This document shows positions 54,901 through 64,000 of a stretch of 64,000 nucleotides of DNA, in pieces. Made by a program: the position numbers and the translations under genes. This DNA comes from Branchiostoma floridae (Eukaryota; Chordata; Leptocardii; Amphioxiformes; Branchiostomatidae), in contig NC_049994.1 of the NCBI RefSeq assembly GCF_000003815.2, positions 11,995,332-12,059,331 on the forward strand, in the 5' to 3' direction. The stretch's first letter is position 1; each line of letters opens with the position of its first letter. Under the pieces are notes generated by a model. It had not been told where the DNA came from, did no database searches, and saw only the letters and a program-made list of their open reading frames with translations.

Positions 54901-57900
54901 CAGAAGGGCTGTTTGAAGAGGAGGGGAAAACAGATGGCGGCAAAGTACGAAAATACTTTTGATCATAAGCTAAGCATTATTTATGACGTGGCGTCGGAGT
55001 TTTCTAACTGACTATGACTATACAACACTTGCCTTTATGTTAATGAATTTGCACTAGAATTAGATATGTAAAATCACCTAATAACGGTTGATACCACATA
55101 TTTTAAAGCAATTATTGCAGCCGTGCAATTATGGCCCTCCTCAGCATACCTGACCAAACTGCTTCGGTCGCGTAACGTTTTAGAACCGATGAGCTGATGT
55201 TATGCTATTTTCCGTTATAGTTATGTGTGAGTATAGCGGAGCTACGTTAAACCTTTGATCAATACCGGAGTTTCTCTAACTATCACAGACAGACGGAGAA
55301 CCCAAGTCGCGCCATAACTTGATTGACCTGGTGAGGACACCCAACGTTCGGAGGAAATCCCTCATCATGTTTTATGCTTGGTATGTTTTATTTGTTACGA
55401 ACATTCAAATGTTACCTCATGGACGTTTGGTAAGATAACATAGGATCCACGGTAACTTTAAAGAGTATTAAGTTCTCGTAGTCTGTAAAATTGATAATTC
55501 GCCGCCTAGCGTTTTGACAACATGTGTACAACCAATTATTTATTTACCGAACGCCTTATCATTGAGCGAGGTAATTTTGCAACACACACACACACACACA
55601 CACACGCAAATTGCACTAAATTTGAATAAGCCTACAGTTATATCAGATACATATTGAAGATGTGTATATGGTAAAGGGCTTGAATATTACTTCAATGTAA
55701 AAAAAGGGTTCCTGATCGCAACGTTACGACAGGTAGAATTTTGAAATAATCGTTGTATTTCATACCCCGTACTGACGGTTTTCTCCAGGTTTGTCGCAGG
55801 GTTCGTTTTCTACGGCCTGGCGCTGAATGCTACTAACCTGGCCGGAAACCCCTACCTGAACTTCTTCGTCTCCTGCGCTGTGGAAATCCCAGCCTACATC
55901 CTTGCAAAGATTTGTATGGACAGGTCAGTCTAGAAGAATTTCTTCAGCCAATCTGATATATGAGCGTGCAGTGCAGAGATGGTTAAGTGTCTAGAACTCC
56001 TACTTTAAGATTGTAAGGTCAGGGTTTTATTTTGTATTCGGTATTTTTACATCCAGATTCAGAGCAGCATTTATCAATAGTACAAACCATGCAAAGTGCT
56101 AACTGTCATAATAGTTACCGTTCAATTAATTTTTTTATGTCTTGTGCTTTTTGTGTACGAACTTTCTACATGATTCTTGTGAAATATCCCGAGAAGTACG
56201 CTACCTGAGTGTCTGTTTCTCCATAGGATCGGACGCCGGTGGTCACTTCTGGCATTCCTGTTGGTTGCTGGCTTGTCTACGTTTTGTATCATGTTCATCC
56301 CAGTTGGTAAGGCATCAATGCATTATTCACTTTTGAGCGATGGTCGTATCAATTCACTTCTGTCATTATTTTGTTTATTATTTTGTATACTAGTATGTAG
56401 CCACAAAATATTCACAGGTTTTGGTCTTGGCACTGTAAGTTTTCCTTTTTACCTTTTGAAACTGGAAATCGGTGTTAAAGTATCCAAGGCAGACACAACG
56501 TATACAGATGTATATGTAGAAGCAACATTAAAAGCGGATATGCAAACCTTGGTGTTCGGTCTGCTTTGCCATAACTCATATTTCTTTCTCAACCTTATTA
56601 CCCTAAACTGTTTATAAATGAATGTTCTTTTTCTTTTTAACACACAACAGCCTACTCCAAGGCGATCACCGTGCTTGCAGTGATTGGGAAGTTCGGAGCA
56701 GCTGGTTGTTTCGGGACCATCTACGTGTTCGCTACAGAGATCTTCCCCACAGTAGTCAGGTACTGAAGATGGGCTTGTTTTCACATTCTACAACCTACGT
56801 CATATTACGTCATCAAATACAGCGTCATGCTGTGTCCTGACTGGGATGGACGCAACATGACGCCATATTTGATGATGTAAGCAGCACCCTGTGGTTTTCA
56901 TTTGCCGGCATTAAAATGAGATTGGCATATTTACCGCACAGTGTATTACTAGTACTCTCATCATTTGATAATGAAATCGCGAAATAGCCACAGTCAACAG
57001 TAGTAGCCACCGCCTTCTTCTGAATGGATGAACCATGCAAACAAGTACGGTCACATGGGCTTACGAACACGTGACTTCCGTTCCTTCGTCAGGATTGAAA
57101 GCAACATTTGACAAATGCGTAATGCGTGTAAGATTACATGTACATACTAATATTTACTTCTTCTTGCAATAGTCATTTGAAGAACAGGAAGGTGGTATCT
57201 CACTGCACTTGGGGCACCGATGCGGCACTGCGGGGTTTTTCACTGCGGCACTATTTGGTTCTATGTTTTTTAATATTTCAGGTACTGCGTAATACGTAAA
57301 AGTGTGACTTAGAAGACAACAAAATACACAATGGGTCATGTACGAACCCCGCAGTGCCGCACCGCTGCCCCAAGTGAAGTGAGAGTCCACCTTAACGTTG
57401 ACTTTTACCTATATTTTGGCAGGAATGTTGGTGTTGGTGCGTCCTCCATGTGTGCCCGTATCGGTGCCATCGTGGCCCCGTTTGTCTTCCTCCTGCATGA
57501 CGTATGGTCACCTCTCCCTTACATCACTTCCGGAACCCTGGCTCTGGTTGCCGCCGGTCTGGTACTCCTGCTTCCGGAAACCCTGGGGACCAAGCTACCA
57601 CAGAGTTTGCAAGAGTCCGAAAACTTCACTAGGTAAGGCTAGCCTCCAGGGCAATGACCCTAATTGACGCAGCCGCAGAATGCCCCAAACGAGTCCATAC
57701 AGTATTTTAGCCTATTTTCGACTTGTAACAGGAAAATGTAAGAAACATTTCATATTGGTGAGACAGTGTAGGTTGCAGATGTTCAGATTCGGCAAAAAAA
57801 AACACAAGGTTTTGGTCCATCTTTTCGGCCCTAATTTGAAGTGGCCAGTCCCTAAAATGACGGCAAGATGGCGGCAGATTTGACAGCTGCGATATGTTTC

Positions 57901-58238
57901 GCTGGTCAGAAAGTTTAAAAATTAGACTTTGGGACACTTGAGATAGCGGGCGTCTGTGTGGGGTGAGTTCTTATGACCTGGAACGTTCACGGATGAGATT
58001 ATGACACCCTGAACTTGCCTATTTTTACATTATCGCCAATGCAGATTTCCATTAGTGTTCACTGCTATCCACTGGGCCTTCCTTTGAGACTACCTGTTGA
58101 TAACAAATGCTGATGCCGATGATATTCTAAGATAATATGTTTATCTTTTGTTCTGACAGGAAAACAGCACAGGCGAGCAATTCGGAAGCACCGAAGGACG
58201 ACGAGGCGGCCGACCTGACAGCCGAAACAAAAGTGTGA
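50528..58238 (+). CDS. SLC22-family organic cation/carnitine transporter-like, complete 12-exon gene
   Basis: Seen: exons 50528-50790, 51780-51906, 53005-53108, 53273-53427, 54159-54330, 54800-54944, 55289-55380, 55789-55923, 56227-56306, 56651-56759, 57423-57632 and 58160-58238 join in phase with GT-AG introns into 556 codons plus stop, the usual SLC22 length. Motifs in order: [20 protein letters not shown] start, glycosylated first outer loop, GDLSDRFGRKK after TM2, NESPRWLL before the central loop, DRIGRRW, and [13 protein letters not shown] at the end of TM12. Family role: 12-TM major-facilitator carrier moving organic cations, carnitine or anions across the plasma membrane. The GT-x-LP ending and PESPRWL-like motif look closest to the OCT/OCTN branch, but the substrate cannot be read from sequence. 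The in-frame ATG at 50442 is upstream; 50528 is preferred because SLC22 proteins start M-x-(Y/F/N)-D-(D/E). Confidence 0.95.
51662..51740 (+). pseudogene. Partial tandem duplicate of slc22-like exon 2 with its splice acceptor
   Basis: The segment from about 51632 repeats 51750-51835 at an offset of 118 bp, including the upstream intron bases and the acceptor CCGTCCGTACAG. It encodes [19 protein letters not shown] then NTTGLQ and a TGA stop at 51738-51740. Relative to the real exon it has a small in-frame insert (PAR in place of nothing) and substitutions that keep the frame, so it was under coding selection or is recent. There is no donor. Use of this acceptor would add 118 bp and truncate the protein in the first outer loop. 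Confidence 0.82.
52274..52383. repeat. 38-bp tandem repeat with octamer motif, three copies
   Basis: Unit ATTTGCATATTTTCGCGCGT then ACAAGTCCACAACTCGCA, starting at 52274, 52312 and 52350 (exact 38-bp period) in intron 2 of the SLC22-like gene. Each unit carries ATTTGCAT, the POU/Oct octamer, and a CGCGCG-like core. Confidence 0.9.
53005..55380 (+). CDS. slc22-like exons 3-7: TM2-6 and central cytosolic loop
   Basis: Residues 131-363 (approximately). Exon 3 ([18 protein letters not shown]) gives TM2 and ends in the major-facilitator motif GDLSDRFGRKK at 160-170, split between exons 3 and 4. Exons 4 and 5 give TM3-TM6 ([37 protein letters not shown]). Exon 6 holds [20 protein letters not shown], the ESPRWL sugar-porter-type motif at about 278-284, and the charged central loop ([14 protein letters not shown]) continuing into exon 7 ([21 protein letters not shown]), where TM7 begins. 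Exon 7 uses the first of two AG acceptors (ATCACAG at 55282-55288); the second would drop one residue in phase. Confidence 0.93.
53519..53665. repeat. 69-bp tandem duplication in slc22-like intron 4
   Basis: ATTATGCTAAA-AGAGGTT ... GATAGCGGGGGTGTTACCCC-TTT occurs twice, starting near 53519 and 53588. Confidence 0.8.
54673..54697. repeat. (CA)n microsatellite
   Basis: CA run in intron 5 of the SLC22-like gene; a second CA run lies at 55581-55605 in intron 7. Confidence 0.95.
55789..58238 (+). CDS. slc22-like exons 8-12: TM7-12 and cytosolic tail
   Basis: Residues about 353-556. Exon 8 gives TM7-8 ([36 protein letters not shown]). Exon 9 starts with the second facilitator motif RIGRRWSLL. Exon 10 gives [15 protein letters not shown] and [13 protein letters not shown], typical of TM10-11 in SLC22. 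Exon 11 gives [20 protein letters not shown] and ends [15 protein letters not shown]. Exon 12 is a short acidic tail ([17 protein letters not shown]). Its last residues, T-K-V, fit a class I PDZ-binding pattern only loosely. Intron 10 contains an inverted-repeat element (57189-57393). Confidence 0.93.
57189..57393. mobile_element. 205-bp MITE with ~49-bp terminal inverted repeats in slc22-like intron 10
   Basis: Left arm AAGGTGGTATCTCACTGCAC, then TTGGGGCACCGATGCGGCAC and TGCGGGGTT. The right arm, read inverted from 57393, is AAGGTGGACTCTCACTTCAC, TTGGGGCAGCGGTGCGGCAC and TGCGGGGTT. About 44 of 49 positions agree. No clear target duplication was found, and there is no coding part. It sits only 29 bp before the exon 11 acceptor. 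Confidence 0.9.
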
Positions 58239-58533
58239 TCTGGTCGACGTAAATATGATCCCGTTTGCAGATCTCTGGCTTGGATCTCACTTTAAATTTA
58301 CGAATATGCCTTGAACGCGATATTCGTATTGTTAGAGTGAGGATTCAGCAAGGTGCCACAACCACACGTACTTCTAGTGGCTTTATCGAAGTCAAAAGGC
58401 TTTTGGGAATTTGACCTTTTTAACACTAATGTTAGTGATGTGTGACGTCATAACTGGGTCAAATGTGCCCGGAAGTCCACACGTGCAGGTCCAGCATACC
58501 ACAGCGTAACAAACCAAAAGTTATATGACCAAA

Positions 58534-58972
58534 AATAAAAACAAATACGAACTCGTCAGCTTCGGCATATATCAAAATATCAAATTTTTATTGGTACATG
58601 TTGTTTGGACCTTTTGTGTATTTTCACTAATCAAGTTGTGTTCATGTTTGGTGATCAAGGTATAAAATTCATCCCCATCATGTACTACATTTCTGAACAA
58701 TCCCGATCGCCTGTCCTGAAATGATTCACATGATACATGGTTACAATGATATTTGTTCCTCATGGCATTAGCGGCAACGTTTAGGTTAGATCATTACCCT
58801 TACTTTTGCATTGACTTGTGCAAATGTTATGCTAGTTTATGCATTGATACACTGTAATATAAAGGTTTTATGCACTTTGCCGTAAGGACCGTGTGTTAGT
58901 ATATTAATATCAGGACAATGTCAAACATGTATGCGAATACAATATATTTTTTTATCATTTTATACTAATAAA
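58534..58972 (+). terminator. Candidate polyadenylation signals for the slc22-like gene
   Basis: AATAAA occurs at 58534-58539 and again at 58967-58972, about 0.3 and 0.73 kb past the stop. The second is followed by a T-rich run within 30 bases (ACTTTTTTGTG), the usual downstream element. No transcript evidence is available, so either or both may be used. Confidence 0.45.
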
Positions 58973-59516
58973 ACGTTAACTTTTTTGTGTTAGTCTGTGT
59001 AATTTCTTTATTTTATTGTTACAGTTACAGATTCTTATCGGTAGTGCGACTGTATACATGTGTACCAAGTTAGCAGAGGAACAGTACTGTATTTGCGTCC
59101 TGTCATGCAGTGGTAATCTACTGGGGGCGCAGTATAGACATAGCACCCATTTTGCAAGTAGCACACAGTATGTATGTATTATGCAGACATGCGTATGTCA
59201 AAAGGGCTGCGATGAAAAAAGAGTTTATATAGGTAGTAGTCATCTCTTCAACATCACAGATTGAATACCAGAAAACTTTACATCCATGAATGTCTTATTT
59301 ATAACATTGGAATACAACAGGTAAACTAGCCTCCTTCGCAGACTTTGCAGCACTGGCTTTTTTTGGTGGGGGGGGGGGGGGGCTCAGCTCTGAACAACAC
59401 GGGGCCGGGGCGCTGGTTTGCGGTTTTGCAACAAGCATTAGCTTAAGTTCTCTAATGCCGGAGAGGGAGTTTCCGCGCTGCATTAGAAAACCTTAGCCCA
59501 TGTTGAAAATCCCGAA

Positions 59517-59792
59517 TCAGCGCTGCAACCAAAAGATAAAAGCCAGCGCTGTTAGAAGTCCGCAAATGAGGCTAAGGAAAGCACCATTCCCGATTTGCTG
59601 AGTGTAATTAAGCAGTATATACACCCATGGCCAGGATAGGTAAACAGCGTTCCGTTCCGTCTCTACCAGAACTTCGCTGACTACGCTGACAATTACAAGG
59701 AGAATAATTTGCCAGTGGAGCTTTGCTACTAGAGGGTTAGGCCGGCCGCGCAAGGGGGAGGCTAACCTTAGCGCGGACTGACTCCCCTGGAC
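59517..59792 (-). other. Unrecognised hydrophobic ORF, possible last exon
   Basis: Minus strand, open from about 59792 to a TGA at 59517-59519. The reading has two strong hydrophobic stretches, LHWQIILLVIVSVVSEVLV and AFLSLICGLLTALAFIFWLQ, joined by a polar/aromatic loop (ETERNAVYLSWPWVYILLNY), like a short two-helix membrane segment. There is no ATG in the frame; a CAG acceptor (TTGTCCAG) lies at about 59785, so a terminal exon is possible. No family recognised and no neighbouring exon found. Confidence 0.3.
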
Positions 59793-61489
59793 AATTTCTC
59801 AATTTTATTTGCCGAATTCTACGATCCCCGCACCCACGTAGGGCCTGATGGAGGCTTATAATGCTGGGCGTTTAGAGGAGTGGCTTTTGTTGGGATTAAG
59901 AAATATACTGCATGCGTGCTGCACAGGTGTTTTGTTGCAAACACTGCATACATGAATGTAGGAGTTACAGTCAGTATAGCCCCTGACAAAAGGTTTTGTC
60001 TCTTCTGTCCAAAACAAATTGGAAATAAATTCCTTTTCATGGAATGCTTTACATATGACGTCTCACGTAATAAGTTATTTACATTTCTTTAGTTGCAACA
60101 CATTTTAAGGGACACGTTTGAATGTATATGTCTATTAACACCTCACCTCACACGACCCATAAAAACTCTACCAGTGCAAATATATGAATATTGTTATGAG
60201 AAAAAAAGATGCTGACACCTACAATTTTATTATCCGTACTTGGTGGTGATGTGATATTACGGATATTCGAATTTAAAATTTGTTTTGTATATTATTTAGT
60301 TTGTAGTTCCTAGTTGACCGTTCGAATGTCATTATACTTTTGGTTACCTCGATAAAGCTTCTTCCTCTATGTACTGTATATTCAATGGCATGGTTTGACA
60401 AAGTAGTCCTGTATTCATTGTTCAGCTATACATTGTAAGTACATGTACGCCGAGCTTTGATCATAGAAAATGCACTTTACTGCGCGACCGTTGCAACTTA
60501 TACATGCACGACAGTTGGACTATTCTAGACAAGTAACAAAGAACTAATCTTTATCTATGACAGTAAAAAGACAATCCAGCTCTGCATGCTAATGCTAGAC
60601 TTGTATATGTTGATAACAGTATACCAGTGTCCACACAAGGAATATATAGCATTGTCTCGTGTTTTGCTCAGGGTTGTATATCAACTGTCCTACATAGATA
60701 GATATGGGCATGGTGATACGATTGATACGCATACGTTTTATTAATATTCCCAGAACCGTCCATACTTGACAACTACCCTTTCTATTGTCATTCACATCTA
60801 CGCCAAATAACGAAACGGTCGCCTACAGTGTTTATTGGCAGGCATTCAGGTAGTATTTAAATAGTTACCCTTAGAATAAGTCTTGGAGCCCAGATATTCC
60901 TTAGCTTTCCACGATAATTGAATAAGACTCGATAATACAGCATAATAATGGTTTATATACATAACCCTGTTGTAGGCAAGTACGATTCCTCACGAAGCAA
61001 TTACGATTTCTCACGTTTGGTCTCAGCACAACTCAAGTCTTAGTCACCCTTTGAAGAACAGTCAAATCTCGTTTCTTCAAGAAGCCCTTACCAGCGTTTT
61101 GTCGAGTGCAGGCTATAGATAAGACGTATCAACACACCCCAGTCGTCCTTCGGACAGACGTGGCTGCCAGCTATGTGTAAGCTGGTGTATCAGTCATTCT
61201 ACAAACCAAATTCCTGTCTTTTTTCTAGTATCTGTGGGAACGTATCGTGTTTTCTTTTCAAGAGACATAGATCCAGCTAGGGCGTACTGTAAATGAGGAT
61301 GTGGCAAGTTGGCAGCAGTGAGTTGGTGGGAGCTCGGCTGAGAAGTACTCGTAACCTGTCGTGGGTAGCTTGACACATCCCTTTTTCTTTTCTTCTTCTC
61401 TTGTATGTTCTTGGAAATGTGGACAAAAAAATGAAAACACTAGAAAAACTCTTGTTCATTTTTCCTTCTTTTTTTGTTGTTTTATTATT

Positions 61490-61728
61490 CCCCGGACCAC
61501 CTGACCATTGATATACAGTAAAATCTGTACAAGTGACCACCTCTACATAAGGACCATCTGACCATTGATATACAGTAAAATCTGTACAAGTGACCACCTC
61601 TACATAAGGACCATCTGACCATTGATATACAGTCAAACCTTTACAGATTGGGACCTGTATGTAAGGACCACCTGATGATTGATATACAATCAAATCTGTA
61701 CAATGGCCACCTCTACATAAGGACCACC
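61490..61728. repeat. 57-bp tandem repeat, about four copies
   Basis: Unit starts (GACCATTGATATACAGTAAA) at 61503, 61560, 61617 and 61674, exact 57-bp period. 57 is a multiple of three, so a minus frame stays open and repeats a 19-residue block (TVYQWSDGPYVEVV...), which is not evidence of a gene. A related GACCACCTGTCTATAGTGGCCAC lies near 20624. Confidence 0.92.
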
Positions 61729-61982
61729 TGCTGGCCTATTTGACCCCTTTTTGGTGGCCCCTTAAATACTTTTTCCAATTGATACATACATTAAATTAAG
61801 ATTAAGAATCTAAAGTGACCACCTGTCCACACAGGCCAGATTTATCGATCCCCGGTCATCTTGGTCAGTTTTGACGTATATATTTATCATTGCTTGTTTT
61901 CCACGCTTGCCAATTTATCCTATTGAAGACATGCTTAATGCGGCCGACACAAGGTACGGAAGCTCAGATGTGACATGACAGT

Positions 61983-62121
61983 ACTAATGAGACAGTTGTT
62001 GTGATCGGTGCTTTTTTAGAAAGGCTTCATTGTTTAAAGGTATTGCAGGGTGAACTAATGAGACAGTTGTTGTGATAGGTCCTTTTACAGAAAGGCTTCA
62101 TCGTACAAAGGTATACAAGGA
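61983..62121. repeat. ~71-bp tandem repeat running into the assembly gap
   Basis: ACTAATGAGACAGTTGTTGT at 61983 recurs at 62054, followed in both by AGAAAGGCTTCAT and AAAGGTAT. The array reaches the N run, so the gap may be caused by a longer array. Confidence 0.88.
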
Positions 62122-63048
62122 NNNNNNNNNNNNNNNNNNNNNNNNNNNNNNNNNNNNNNNNNNNNNNNNNNNNNNNNNNNNNNNNNNNNNNNNNNNNNNN
62201 NNNNNNNNNNNNNNNNNNNNNNNNNNNNNNNNNNNNNNNNNNNNNNNNNNNNNNNNNNNNNNNNNNNNNNNNNNNNNNNNNNNNNNNNNNNNNNNNNNNN
62301 NNNNNNNNNNNNNNNNNNNNNNNNNNNNNNNNNNNNNNNNNNNNNNNNNNNNNNNNNNNNNNNNNNNNNNNNNNNNNNNNNNNNNNNNNNNNNNNNNNNN
62401 NNNNNNNNNNNNNNNNNNNNNNNNNNNNNNNNNNNNNNNNNNNNNNNNNNNNNNNNNNNNNNNNNNNNNNNNNNNNNNNNNNNNNNNNNNNNNNNNNNNN
62501 NNNNNNNNNNNNNNNNNNNNNNNNNNNNNNNNNNNNNNNNNNNNNNNNNNNNNNNNNNNNNNNNNNNNNNNNNNNNNNNNNNNNNNNNNNNNNNNNNNNN
62601 NNNNNNNNNNNNNNNNNNNNNNNNNNNNNNNNNNNNNNNNNNNNNNNNNNNNNNNNNNNNNNNNNNNNNNNNNNNNNNNNNNNNNNNNNNNNNNNNNNNN
62701 NNNNNNNNNNNNNNNNNNNNNNNNNNNNNNNNNNNNNNNNNNNNNNNNNNNNNNNNNNNNNNNNNNNNNNNNNNNNNNNNNNNNNNNNNNNNNNNNNNNN
62801 NNNNNNNNNNNNNNNNNNNNNNNNNNNNNNNNNNNNNNNNNNNNNNNNNNNNNNNNNNNNNNNNNNNNNNNNNNNNNNNNNNNNNNNNNNNNNNNNNNNN
62901 NNNNNNNNNNNNNNNNNNNNNNNNNNNNNNNNNNNNNNNNNNNNNNNNNNNNNNNNNNNNNNNNNNNNNNNNNNNNNNNNNNNNNNNNNNNNNNNNNNNN
63001 NNNNNNNNNNNNNNNNNNNNNNNNNNNNNNNNNNNNNNNNNNNNNNNN
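62122..63048. other. Assembly gap, 927 N
   Basis: Sized gap. Frames drawn across it are artefacts. Confidence 0.99.
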
Positions 63049-63749
63049 ATGCTATTTAATTGCATCCCTGGTCAATCAGAATTTTCTGCTTGCCAGAGGA
63101 TCTGCTTTCCAGGGCCAGGGTAATGAAAATGATTGAACTGTCGACGATTGTCTCTTACAGTCTTACTGGAGGTAAAAATAACACAACCAAGCCTAGGAAA
63201 GAAGTAGTGTCCTGAAAAAATGACACTGGTATACGTAGTGTCCAGTACCTACCGGCTACATTTGTACTGTAGGTATTCCGAACATTATCTAAAATATCCC
63301 AGCAAATAAGCCCAGGTGGCTATAACGACATGATATTAGATCATACCACAGCAAACGAATAGTCCGTCAATCCGGAAAGGAAATCAAATCTTTTTAAAAA
63401 CAATTTGTTGATCGAATACCTTGGATTGTATTTTTGACGCACATCGACGCGATCGGAGATACCCTGGATTGTTTTGTGCATTTGAGTCGTCGTGAGCTCA
63501 ATCATTAGCTACTTATACAACATAACTTCAAATGGAACGTTTCTTTAGTACAATATTTCGATCCAGGCAAAATAATGACAGACGTATTTTGCGCAGTTCA
63601 ATTGGACCCTGAGGATGTGGAGCCACCATTACTTACATATCTCATTAACTTTGAAGCAAGGACAAAAAATGAATAATTTCATTATATGATGACGAAGCAA
63701 AACAAACTTCTTTCCCTCATTAGCCATTTTATGACCAATTAATCCAATC

Positions 63750-63981
63750 AGCACCGCCAAAGGCTCAGCAGCATGGCCTTCAGTGTAGGCACGAATGATA
63801 GTGGACCTAAGCAGCTACCCTGAGGTACACCGCCCTCTAGAGTCTCCGTGTCCGTTAAAGCCCTCACAGGACCTCCTCTGTTGATGATTTTATCAACAAC
63901 TACGTGCAGTTTTCTGATAGCCGCTGGACCTGACTGCTTGCTGAGATCTGATGATCGTTCCGTCTGGCCTGACATCGACAT
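63750..63981 (-). mobile_element. LINE reverse-transcriptase fragment
   Basis: Minus strand. KLHVVVDKIINRGGPVRALT leads to EGGVPQGSCLGPLSFV, the GxPQGSxLGPxLF block of non-LTR reverse transcriptases. A stop follows at about 63750, before the catalytic YADD block, so the fragment is dead or truncated. It may continue beyond 64000. Confidence 0.82.
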
Positions 63982-64000
63982 CTATAACAGCTACTGTCTC

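Larger units (their letters stand above)
58239..61480. other. 3' side of the slc22-like gene and intergenic DNA
   Basis: Contains the likely SLC22 3' untranslated region (to about 58.99 kb), a 14-base G run at 59369-59382, and the hydrophobic ORF listed separately. Otherwise nothing recognisable on either strand. Confidence 0.5.

Noticed and set aside
62072-63136. Very long ORFs of 326-354 codons
   Set aside because: Almost entirely N bases.

Overview
The window is invertebrate-animal nuclear DNA: intron-rich protein-coding genes with GT-AG introns, and many short inverted-repeat elements, LINE remnants and minisatellites. The protein matches, the compact gene layout and the repeat style (tRNA-derived SINEs, TA-target MITEs) fit a cephalochordate (Branchiostoma, amphioxus). 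That assignment is an inference; no species marker is present. Two N runs (32380-32479, 62122-63048) show it is a draft scaffold.

Two complete genes can be rebuilt exon by exon, and they stand head to head. On the minus strand, 49550 to 17126, lies a 19-exon leishmanolysin-like zinc metallopeptidase (M8 family, LMLN/invadolysin): 673 codons, signal peptide, HEMIH zinc site, distal zinc histidine, Cys-rich C-terminal part and a hydrophobic GPI-type tail. On the plus strand, 50528 to 58238, lies a 12-exon SLC22-type organic cation/carnitine transporter: 556 codons, with the family motifs in place. All exon phases join without a frameshift. The start codons are 978 bp apart. The space between holds CRE/ATF-like, CCAAT and ETS-like sites next to the LMLN start, then a head-to-tail SINE dimer and a long TTGG microsatellite.

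Layout: 1-17125 holds no gene I can support. It has LINE fragments, a 1.14-kb tandem duplication with a MITE in only one copy (the empty site is kept in the other), a deleted mariner element with its transposase N-terminus, a 49-60 bp minisatellite and a hAT-like inverted-repeat element. 17126-49550 is LMLN. Its 12.7-kb intron 16 (22482-35208) is a nest of accessory DNA: minisatellites, MITEs, a SINE with its empty-site counterpart, CpG-rich CGAACGGTTCGG-type palindrome clusters and a few unrecognised exon-like pieces. Intron 18 carries a 163-bp tandem repeat followed by a duplicated promoter-like segment. 50528-58238 is the SLC22 gene. 58239-64000 holds its 3' region, an unrecognised hydrophobic ORF, a 57-bp tandem repeat, the second gap and a reverse-transcriptase fragment.

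The most notable signal is shared by both genes. Each has a tandem copy of the 5' part of one coding exon, acceptor site included, directly upstream of the intact exon (LMLN exon 15, SLC22 exon 2). Use of the upstream acceptor would bring in a premature stop in both cases. The two gene products have no obvious shared pathway; their link is the divergent promoter region.
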